Shown here piece after piece: positions 1 to 5,095 of a stretch of 5,228 nt of DNA. This DNA comes from Deltaproteobacteria bacterium (GTDB taxonomy: Bacteria > Desulfobacterota > Binatia > UBA9968), in assembly GCA_021323355.1 (NCBI GenBank), contig JAJONK010000218.1, forward strand, positions 1 through 5,228. The letters are read 5' to 3'. The translations under genes and the position numbers were made by a program. The notes below the pieces were generated by a model. That model did no database searches. It was not told the DNA's origin and saw only the letters and a list, made by a program, of their open reading frames with translations. Position 1 is the stretch's first letter. Each line of letters begins with the position of its first letter.

Positions 1-1
1 C

Positions 2-121
2 TTGGAACCGAAAGTTCGCTCCGAAAAAAGCGCGGTTCATCTCGAAGAAGATGTGCTCATTACCGAGAAAGGTCCTGTATTTTTGACCACCGGTTGTCGT
101 ATGTTAGACATTATCAAGTAA
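2..121 (+). CDS. M24 family metallopeptidase, C-terminal fragment (5' end outside window)
   Basis: The frame is open from base 2 to a TAA at 119-121 and gives the last 39 residues of a protein that starts outside the window. The fragment opens with Leu-Glu-Pro and continues to LEEDVLITEKGP at residues 14-25. This matches the end of the pita-bread fold of Xaa-Pro aminopeptidases, prolidases and creatinase-like hydrolases, where a (V/I)EP glutamate and an (I/L)E-D-x-hydrophobic-(V/I)TE-x-G glutamate bind the two metal ions. By eye, Glu2 and Glu15 of the fragment are those ligands (E383 and E406 in E. coli PepP). Family members are cytosolic and cleave X-Pro bonds or amide and ring bonds in small molecules. 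The substrate cannot be told from this end alone. It lies 128 bases upstream of the cyclodeaminase-family gene on the same strand. The family call is fairly secure despite the short length. Confidence 0.72.
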   Translation: MEPKVRSEKSAVHLEEDVLITEKGPVFLTTGCRMLDIIK

Positions 122-147
122 TATCGATTCTTCGAAAATCGGAAAAC

Positions 148-167
148 TCCAAACAGGCCGGTTTGGA
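148..167 (+). other. Small hairpin in the gap between the M24 and cyclodeaminase-like genes
   Basis: TCCAAAC (148-154) pairs with GTTTGGA (161-167) around a 6-base loop, giving a perfect 7-bp stem 26 bases after the M24 stop codon. No run of T follows on either strand, so it is not a standard intrinsic terminator. It could be a weak terminator, a 3'-end stabiliser or chance. The rest of the 122-249 gap holds no convincing -35/-10 pair and no open frame with a start. The cyclodeaminase-like gene may therefore be read through from upstream. Confidence 0.3.
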
Positions 168-249
168 CCGTAGTTAGGATTAAATTCTTTGCGTCTGTTG
201 CGGATTCGATATTCGGATTTCCCACTGGCGATGTGTTGTCGAAAAATCC

Positions 250-1245
250 ATGGAACAAAAAGGCATTCTCTATTTATCGAACGAGGACGTCAAAAGAGTT
301 CTCGACCTCGGCCGTGCTATCGAAATTACGGAGCAAGCGCTGCGCGATCACAGCGAAGGTCGAGTGATCTGGTCGACACCCGAAGATCTCGCGATCAAAC
401 CGGAGCAAGGCTGGCAGTCATGGGTCACCGGCTGCGCGCTATCAATTGAGCCGGTCGCAGGATTTCGTATTCGCTCGATTAAAGCCGCGGGTGGTAGCCG
501 CGATGTGTCGCGCGCGCCAAGGGGACCGAGAAGAATTCTGATTCTCAGCGACCGCGAAGGCGGAGAGATCCGTGCCATCATGGACGAGGACTGGTGCCAC
601 GCAGTGCGGACTGCAGCGGCTGCGACCGTCGCAATGCGCTTGCTCGCGCGCAAGAACGCCGCGATCCTGGCGATGCTGGGCTCCGGTGACACCGCGAGAG
701 CCGTCGCGCCGGTGATAGCGCAGGCGTTTGCGTTAAAAGAAATCCGTGTCACCTCGCGCACCCCCGAGTCCCGTCAAAGTTACGCCGGAGAACTCGGAGC
801 TGCCTACAACCTAAACATCCGTCCCGTCGATTCCACTGAGGAAGCCCTCAACGGCGCCGACCTGGTGGTCTCAGCGACAACTGCGTCTGCGCCGTTCGTT
901 AAAGACCATTGGCTCGCTGCCGGAGTAACGGTCTATTCGATCGGCAAACATCAAGAAATGGAGAGCGACGTTTACAAGAATGCCGACAAGTTTGTCGTCG
1001 ATAGTTGGGTGCACTGCAGGAACAAATCGGACATGCAGCGAATGTTGCAAGAAAAGTTTTTGAGCGAAAAAGATCTTTATGCCGAGCTGCCGGAACTGCT
1101 TTCAGGCAAAAAGCCCGCACGCCAATCCGAGCGGGAGCGGATTTTCATCCGCGCCATCGGCCTGGTCAATCAAGATGTCGCACTAGCGAACCACATCTAT
1201 CATTCCGCGGCGGCGAAACGCGTGGGAACGGTCTTGCCGTTCTAG
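250..1245 (+). CDS. Ornithine cyclodeaminase/mu-crystallin family protein (NAD(P)-dependent)
   Basis: The product is 331 residues, normal for this family, which includes ornithine cyclodeaminase, mu-crystallin/ketimine reductases, archaeal alanine dehydrogenase and EutC of ectoine utilisation. Visible hallmarks are the substrate-region lysine in RSIKAAGG (Lys78), the AVRTAAAATVAM helix with Arg120, and the dinucleotide-binding loop LGSGDTARA (143-151, Gly144/Gly146). SRTPES (169-174) follows the second beta strand, and the C-terminal signature GLVNQDVALA (304-313, Asp309) is also present. Around residues 229-238 (YSIGKHQEME), true ornithine cyclodeaminases have a catalytic Asp (D228 in Pseudomonas putida). 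By-eye alignment puts Lys/His here, which favours an oxidoreductase or imine-reductase role over ornithine deamination. ATG 250 is the only usable start, because the frame is closed by TAA at 181-183 and has no other ATG, GTG or TTG. No clear Shine-Dalgarno site precedes it. The protein is cytosolic, and the physiological substrate is unknown. Confidence 0.9.
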   Translation: MEQKGILYLSNEDVKRVLDLGRAIEITEQALRDHSEGRVIWSTPEDLAIKPEQGWQSWVTGCALSIEPVAGFRIRSIKAAGGSRDVSRAPRGPRRILILSDREGGEIRAIMDEDWCHAVRTAAAATVAMRLLARKNAAILAMLGSGDTARAVAPVIAQAFALKEIRVTSRTPESRQSYAGELGAAYNLNIRPVDSTEEALNGADLVVSATTASAPFVKDHWLAAGVTVYSIGKHQEMESDVYKNADKFVVDSWVHCRNKSDMQRMLQEKFLSEKDLYAELPELLSGKKPARQSERERIFIRAIGLVNQDVALANHIYHSAAAKRVGTVLPF

Positions 1246-2319
1246 CTATCGGATCTGGAAGATTCCCTTCCAGAGCTTCTCGTATTTCGGAAACTCCTTA
1301 ACCTCCTCGGCAGTCAACATATGGGTGGTCTCAGGCCGTACCTTCTCCGCGGGCTCGACGTTCGGATGAGCCGGTGTCTCACCGGCCTGCGCATAGGCTC
1401 TCTGCCCTTCATCGCTGACAGCCCACCGCGCCCACAGCCGAGCCGCAATCGGGTGTGGCGCGCCTTTGAGAATCGCCACGCTGCCACCGACCTCGCCGAC
1501 GCCTTCGCTCAACAGCGGCAGAATCGGCGCGCCTTTTTTCATTCGCGGCGGGAAATGATGCGAATAGCAGGTGAGGCAAACCGGCGCCTGACCTGCCACC
1601 AACAGTTCGATGAGCTGTGAATGACCTTTGTGGAACTCCACGCCGTTGGCGGCGATTTTCTTTAATAGCTCGACCGCCTTTTCGTCACTGTTGTATTTTC
1701 TCTTGGCCAAACCCATCAACAGCTGGAAATCCCGGGGTTCGGCAATCAATTTGCCTTTCCACTTCGGATCAGCGAAATCTTCAAACTGCTTCGGTTCATC
1801 GCCTTTTTTAACCAGACTGGTGTTCCATCCGGCGATAAAATACTGCATGTCGGTTGCCACCCACTCCGCTCCCTTGAGCATCGCCGGATAAGCCGCCGCC
1901 TCAGGAATCGCAAGCGGCGCCAGCAGTTTCTGCTCGGTCATTTGAGCCAGATAACCCGGAGTGCCGCCGAATACGTCGCCGATGATTCGTCCGCCGCGCT
2001 GCTCCGCCAAGACCCGCGCCACCAACTTATCGGAGGTTGCGTCGATGTGGTTCACTGCAATGGCGGGAAAGCGTTTCTTGAACAACGGCAGGATGATTTC
2101 TTCCGAACGCGCCGACAGCGCTATATAAAGCGTCAGCTGGCCGCCTTCTTTCTTGGCTTTTTCATAAAGCTCATTGATGGATTCACTTTGGGATTCACTC
2201 TCGCGTGGCGGACTCGAAGCGGATGCCGCGGATGCTTCACTCGTCCTTAAGACACTAAATAAACCAATTAGTGCCAGGTAACCAATGAAGAACACCGACG
2301 TCGGTTTGAGTTGATTCAT
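1246..2319 (-). CDS. ABC transporter substrate-binding protein, Fe(3+)/polyamine-like family, exported
   Basis: From the ATG at 2319 the product is 357 residues. It opens with a Sec signal peptide: a Lys5 n-region, a hydrophobic stretch at about 8-24, then an Ala/Ser-rich segment with a likely cut near SEASA (27-31). No lipobox cysteine is seen, so it is probably a free periplasmic protein. A Ser/Glu-rich linker (about 28-48) precedes the fold. Family-typical parts are LYEKAKKEGG (51-60), LTLYIAL (62-68), GDVFGGTPG (114-122), the hinge-region FEDFADPKWKGKL (179-191) and VGGSVAILKGAPHP (277-290). These match the FbpA/AfuA-like group that feeds ABC importers. The tandem tyrosines that bind iron in FbpA are not evident; the nearby stretch reads TCYSHHFPP (250-258), so iron is not assured as ligand. 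No permease or ATPase gene lies in the window. The gene follows the bicupin gene after 62 bases on the same strand. An in-frame start at 2418 was rejected: it overlaps the bicupin gene, buries the signal peptide and lacks the ribosome site seen at 2324-2328. Confidence 0.88.
   Translation of the reverse strand: MNQLKPTSVFFIGYLALIGLFSVLRTSEASAASASSPPRESESQSESINELYEKAKKEGGQLTLYIALSARSEEIILPLFKKRFPAIAVNHIDATSDKLVARVLAEQRGGRIIGDVFGGTPGYLAQMTEQKLLAPLAIPEAAAYPAMLKGAEWVATDMQYFIAGWNTSLVKKGDEPKQFEDFADPKWKGKLIAEPRDFQLLMGLAKRKYNSDEKAVELLKKIAANGVEFHKGHSQLIELLVAGQAPVCLTCYSHHFPPRMKKGAPILPLLSEGVGEVGGSVAILKGAPHPIAARLWARWAVSDEGQRAYAQAGETPAHPNVEPAEKVRPETTHMLTAEEVKEFPKYEKLWKGIFQIR
1254..1274. terminator. Inverted repeat at the convergent gene ends, possible bidirectional terminator
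   Basis: TCTGGAAG (1254-1261) and CTTCCAGA (1267-1274) form a perfect 8-bp stem with a 5-base loop. It starts 8 bases after the stop of the cyclodeaminase-like gene and lies inside the last codons of the opposite-strand binding-protein gene. Neither strand has a T-run after the stem, so it does not meet the standard intrinsic-terminator pattern. Its place at the junction of two convergent genes is the main reason to suspect a role. It could also be a by-product of the encoded Trp-Lys-Gly-Ile-Phe-Gln tail. Confidence 0.3.
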
Positions 2320-2323
2320 GAAA

Positions 2324-2328
2324 CCTCC
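2324..2328 (-). promoter_or_regulatory. Ribosome binding site of the solute-binding protein gene
   Basis: On the minus strand GGAGG (within TTGGAGGTTTC) sits 4 bases before the ATG at 2319. The spacing is a little short but the core is perfect. It decides the start in favour of 2319 over the upstream ATG at 2418. It lies in the 62-base gap after the bicupin stop. That gap also holds AGCCGC and GCGGCT arms separated by 15 bases, too weak to call a terminator. Confidence 0.7.
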
Positions 2329-2381
2329 AATGACTCGAGCCGCAGATGCGCTAGGGGGGCGGCTTCTTCTCACCGTGCGGA

Positions 2382-3437
2382 CTACTGCATATCCACTCTG
2401 ACCCCATTCTTGGCGCATTCGTCCTCGTAGAGCTTGCGCATCGACTCATCTTCGTCCTCAAATTCGATTTGCTCGACGCCCCTCTCTTCTCTTTGCACCG
2501 CGGTGTTCGCATGCAGCGCGACAAATTTACACGGCTCCTTGCCGGTATTGTAATGCTGGTGCCACGTGCCGGCGGGCGGGGAGATACAGGTCGCTTCGTG
2601 CCAGTCGTACCTTTCGGGTTTTTCCCCCTCGTTCCACATCAAGGTGTAACCCGTCGAGTCGAGCAGAAACACATGAGCACCGGGGCCATGGCGATGCGCC
2701 TTCTTGTATCGTCCTACAGGAAACTGCGAAACGTGAGCCAACATCGCGCTTCCGGACATATGAATATACATGTTGCGCGTGCCCTTGCCGCGCTTCTCGC
2801 GCGGCACGAGATTGATTTTCCGGATATCAGGGATGAAGTTGGAATGGAGAATGCCGCCGTAGTACTCGGTGAAGTACTGCCCTTCTTTGGAAAAAAATTC
2901 GGGATCGCCGGGATCGAAGCGGTCTTTGAACATATAATTCGTGTTGAAGATGAACTCGGAGTCTCGGAAAAGCTCGAACGCCACTGGCTGGCTGGTGAGC
3001 GCAAAATAGCGGCAGGGCTCAGAGCCGCTGGCATTATGATGCTGGTGCCACGCGTTAAGTGGAATCGCGAAGGTGCTGCCTCTTTCCCATTCGAAAACTC
3101 GCTTGGCCGTGCCTTCATACCATACGGTGGTTGCGCCCCGACCGGCAGCGACGGTGATGATTTCTTCGTAGAGCTGACGTTGAGGTTTGGTGCTCTTTCC
3201 CGGATCCATCTCTGCGATGTAGGCATCGGCAACCATCTGATCGGAAAACGTGCAAATGGCGCCCTTGCACTCTTTACGCTTCCAATAGCCAAGTTTTTCG
3301 GTGCGCACGTCCTTGACGAACGCCCCGCCGATGATCGGCACGCCTTCGGCCTCGATCCACTTTTTATAGGGACTATACCTGTCCATCATAAACTGGACAT
3401 AAGGATGGACCTCAAACTCCTTCACCGGCCCCGCCAT
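2382..3437 (-). CDS. Bicupin domain protein of unknown function
   Basis: The product is 351 residues with two cupin domains and no signal peptide, so it is probably cytosolic. The C-terminal domain has a nearly complete metal site: motif 1 from Gly242 with His248 and His250, a His (255) where the usual Glu stands, and motif 2 PPAGTWHQHYN (287-297) with His293. In the N-terminal domain, motif 1 (Gly80 to Gly99) keeps Glu92 but has Gln86-Arg87-Gln88 in place of His-x-His. Motif 2 there, IPLNAWHQHHN (125-135), keeps His131. The halves are clearly duplicated: WHQHxN followed by EPC-(R/K)-(Y/F)-x-AL recurs at 130-147 and 292-309. Bicupins include ring-cleaving dioxygenases such as gentisate dioxygenase, but nothing here fixes a reaction. 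From memory, similar bicupins of unknown function occur in uncultured soil lineages. The ATG at 3437 has a good ribosome site 6 bases upstream. The gene probably leads an operon with the solute-binding protein. Confidence 0.87.
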   Translation of the reverse strand: MAGPVKEFEVHPYVQFMMDRYSPYKKWIEAEGVPIIGGAFVKDVRTEKLGYWKRKECKGAICTFSDQMVADAYIAEMDPGKSTKPQRQLYEEIITVAAGRGATTVWYEGTAKRVFEWERGSTFAIPLNAWHQHHNASGSEPCRYFALTSQPVAFELFRDSEFIFNTNYMFKDRFDPGDPEFFSKEGQYFTEYYGGILHSNFIPDIRKINLVPREKRGKGTRNMYIHMSGSAMLAHVSQFPVGRYKKAHRHGPGAHVFLLDSTGYTLMWNEGEKPERYDWHEATCISPPAGTWHQHYNTGKEPCKFVALHANTAVQREERGVEQIEFEDEDESMRKLYEDECAKNGVRVDMQ

Positions 3438-3443
3438 ATAAAC

Positions 3444-3450
3444 TCACCTC
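3444..3450 (-). promoter_or_regulatory. Ribosome binding site of the bicupin gene
   Basis: On the minus strand GAGGTGA lies 6 bases before the ATG at 3437, a strong Shine-Dalgarno match at good spacing. It confirms the chosen start. Confidence 0.7.
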
Positions 3451-3466
3451 GTCGATTTGATGGCCG

Positions 3467-3496
3467 ACGTTACCGCCGGGAAATAAGAGCTGTCAA
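3467..3496 (-). promoter_or_regulatory. Candidate sigma-70-type promoter for the bicupin/binding-protein operon
   Basis: On the minus strand a perfect -35 hexamer TTGACA (3491-3496) is followed after 18 bases by TAACGT (3467-3472), a fair -10 match. Transcription would start near 3460, leaving a leader of about 22 bases that contains the ribosome site. The -35 is strong and the -10 weak, which would suit an activated promoter. Confidence 0.42.
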
Positions 3497-3570
3497 CTCA
3501 ATTCGAATGATCGCGAAATCACTTATGGATGATTTGATGGAGGAGTAGCCGGCCGATACAGGAAGCAGAC

Positions 3571-3590
3571 GAGCAGTGCGCTTGCTGCTC
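3571..3590. repeat. Palindrome overlapping the -35 region of the M16 promoter (possible operator)
   Basis: GAGCAG (3571-3576) and CTGCTC (3585-3590) form a perfect 6-bp inverted repeat with 8 bases between; two extra G-T pairs could close it to a 4-base loop. The right arm overlaps the proposed -35 box TTGCTG (3582-3587), so a bound regulator would compete with RNA polymerase. With no T-run after it, a terminator is unlikely. No candidate regulator gene is in the window. Confidence 0.35.
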
Positions 3591-3610
3591 CCGGATTGTC
3601 CCCATATACT
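3582..3610 (+). promoter_or_regulatory. Candidate sigma-70-type promoter for the M16 peptidase genes
   Basis: TTGCTG (3582-3587) and TATACT (3605-3610) are separated by exactly 17 bases. The -10 matches TATAAT at five of six positions and the -35 matches TTGACA at three. Transcription would begin near 3617, upstream of both possible starts of the M16 gene. It is back to back with the bicupin promoter in the 211-base divergent gap. Confidence 0.45.
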
Positions 3611-3648
3611 GAGCGGAGTGACTGTATTGCATCGCCGGTGATAAAGCT

Positions 3649-5094
3649 GTGGCGATAGCTAGTCAATCAAAACTTATAACTCTGGAGCATGACTTGTCTA
3701 AAGCCATTTCTTTTTCGCTTGCGCTGCTCATCCTGCTGATTGTCGCTGCGGGCGCGATTGGACAATCGCAAATAAGGCCGGCCCAGGCCGCCGCTCAATC
3801 TGCCGATAGCATCGCTGTATCCTTCAAAGAATATAAACTTGCCAATGGGTTGCGTATCATTCTGTCGGAAGATCAGCATGCGCCAACCTACTCGATCTGC
3901 GTCACCTACAATGTCGGCTCTCGTGACGAGAAGCCGGGCCGCACGGGATTTGCTCACCTCTTTGAACATATGATGTTTCAGGGGTCGGCGAATGTCGGTA
4001 AGGGCGAGCACTTTATTTTGGTTCTTAACAACGGCGGCAGCGCCAACGGCACCACCAATTCGGATCGCACCAACTACTTTCAGACTTTGCCGGCGAACCA
4101 GCTCGAGCTTGGCCTATTTCTGGAAGCCGATCGCATGCGCTCTTTGAATATCAATCAGGCCAATCTGGACAACCAGCGCCATACCGTCCAGGAAGAGCGG
4201 CGCCAGGGAGTCGACAACCGCCCCTATGGTCGAACCTATGAAGCAGTCATCGGCACCGCCTATGACAATTTCGCCTACAAGCACTCGACCATTGGATCCA
4301 TGGAGGACTTAAATGCGGCTACTCTAAAGGACGTCGCGGAGTTCTTTCGAACTTATTACGCGCCCAACAATGCGGTGCTCTCGTTGGTCGGGGCTTTCAA
4401 GACTGAACAGGCTATGGCACTGATCAAAAAATACTTCGAGAACATTCCGTCACAGCCGCCGCCGCCCGTTCCCGATGTCGCGGAGCCGGAGCAACAGGCT
4501 GAACGCCGCAACACCATAGAGGATGCCTTTGCGCAAACCCCCCGGCTGGATATCGTCTATAAAATTCCGCCCGGGAACACTCCGGATTCTTATGCGCTGC
4601 AGGTATTGGGGCAGGTCCTATCCGGTGGATTATCGTCGCGTCTTTACCAGAAATTCGTCAAGGACAGAGAGCTCGCCCTGAGTATTTCCGCCGGACCGGA
4701 CGAGCGTCGCGGGCCATCTCTGTTTTGGGTTTCGGTTATGCCCCGGCCGGGAATTAGCCTCGACGAGATTGAGAAGCTCGTTTATGAAGAACTGGAGCAA
4801 ACCAAGACCGAAGTTGTCATGGATTGGGAAATAGAAAAGGTACGCACCCAGGTCCGTCGCCAGCGGGCGCAGAGTTTCTACAGCACGCGCAGCCGCGCCA
4901 ATACTCTGGGTTATTATGCGGTTTATTACAACGATCCAGGGCTGATCAATTCGGTTCAGGAAAAGATCTTCGAAGTGTCCAAGGACGACTTGCAGCGTGT
5001 TGCCAACAATTACTTGAAGGAGAGCAATCGAACGGTCGTGACGACGTTGCCGAAAGCCAAAGCAGCCTCACCCACCGCGACGATCAATCGCTGA
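3649..5094 (+). CDS. M16 family zinc metallopeptidase (pitrilysin/processing-peptidase type), exported
   Basis: The product is 481 residues, usual for a one-half M16 subunit with an N-terminal catalytic domain (about 55-210) and a C-terminal M16 domain (about 220-400). The inverted zinc motif HLFEH is intact (His103, Glu106 as base, His107). The third zinc ligand is in VQEERR (180-185), most likely Glu183, 76 residues on. Other family marks are NVGSRDE (88-94), GRTGFAHLFEHMMF (97-110), TNSDRTNYF (136-144), LEADRM (158-163) and YYAPNNAVLSLVG (236-248). A Pro-rich linker lies at 268-275. A hydrophobic segment at 20-37 followed by PAQAAAQ (44-50) indicates a Sec signal, so it acts in the periplasm or membrane-anchored. 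The GTG at 3649 is the longest start, with GGTGAT at 3637-3642. A TTG at 3694 (residue 16), with GGAG 6 bases upstream, would give a more compact signal peptide and is a serious alternative. The next gene starts one base after the stop. Confidence 0.92.
   Translation: MAIASQSKLITLEHDLSKAISFSLALLILLIVAAGAIGQSQIRPAQAAAQSADSIAVSFKEYKLANGLRIILSEDQHAPTYSICVTYNVGSRDEKPGRTGFAHLFEHMMFQGSANVGKGEHFILVLNNGGSANGTTNSDRTNYFQTLPANQLELGLFLEADRMRSLNINQANLDNQRHTVQEERRQGVDNRPYGRTYEAVIGTAYDNFAYKHSTIGSMEDLNAATLKDVAEFFRTYYAPNNAVLSLVGAFKTEQAMALIKKYFENIPSQPPPPVPDVAEPEQQAERRNTIEDAFAQTPRLDIVYKIPPGNTPDSYALQVLGQVLSGGLSSRLYQKFVKDRELALSISAGPDERRGPSLFWVSVMPRPGISLDEIEKLVYEELEQTKTEVVMDWEIEKVRTQVRRQRAQSFYSTRSRANTLGYYAVYYNDPGLINSVQEKIFEVSKDDLQRVANNYLKESNRTVVTTLPKAKAASPTATINR
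3684..3687 (+). promoter_or_regulatory. Ribosome-binding-like site supporting an alternative TTG start of the M16 gene
   Basis: GGAG at 3684-3687 lies 6 bases before TTG 3694-3696, which is in frame with the M16 gene. Initiation there would start the protein at MSKAISFSLALL, a textbook short n-region and hydrophobic core. The GTG start at 3649 has only a partial upstream match and gives an 18-residue n-region. The sequence alone does not decide. Confidence 0.4.
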
Positions 5095-5095
5095 T

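Noticed and set aside
125..141. Short inverted repeat CGATT/AATCG just after the M24 stop
   Set aside because: A 5-bp AT-rich stem with a 7-base loop and no T-run is too weak to call a terminator.
37..258. A 73-codon open frame on the minus strand at the left end
   Set aside because: It runs across the M24 C-terminus and the intergenic gap. The plus-strand reading of 2-121 gives a recognisable M24 ending, and the minus-strand peptide looks like nothing known.
348..761. A 137-codon open frame on the minus strand
   Set aside because: It is antisense to the cyclodeaminase-family gene, shows no domain and has no supporting start signals.
2320..2418. N-terminal extension of the solute-binding protein to an ATG at 2418
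   Set aside because: It would overlap the bicupin gene and place 33 Arg-rich residues before a clear signal peptide. The ATG at 2319 has GGAGG just upstream.
2469..3548. A 359-codon open frame on the plus strand
   Set aside because: It lies wholly antisense to the bicupin gene, whose duplicated cupin motifs, promoter and ribosome site are clear. The plus-strand translation has no recognisable domain and runs through the divergent promoter region.
3519..3548. Tiny open frame with a good internal GGAG-like stretch (ATG GAT GAT TTG ATG GAG GAG TAG)
   Set aside because: It would encode only seven residues upstream of the proposed M16 promoter, so it is unlikely to be on that transcript. No leader-peptide features are seen.
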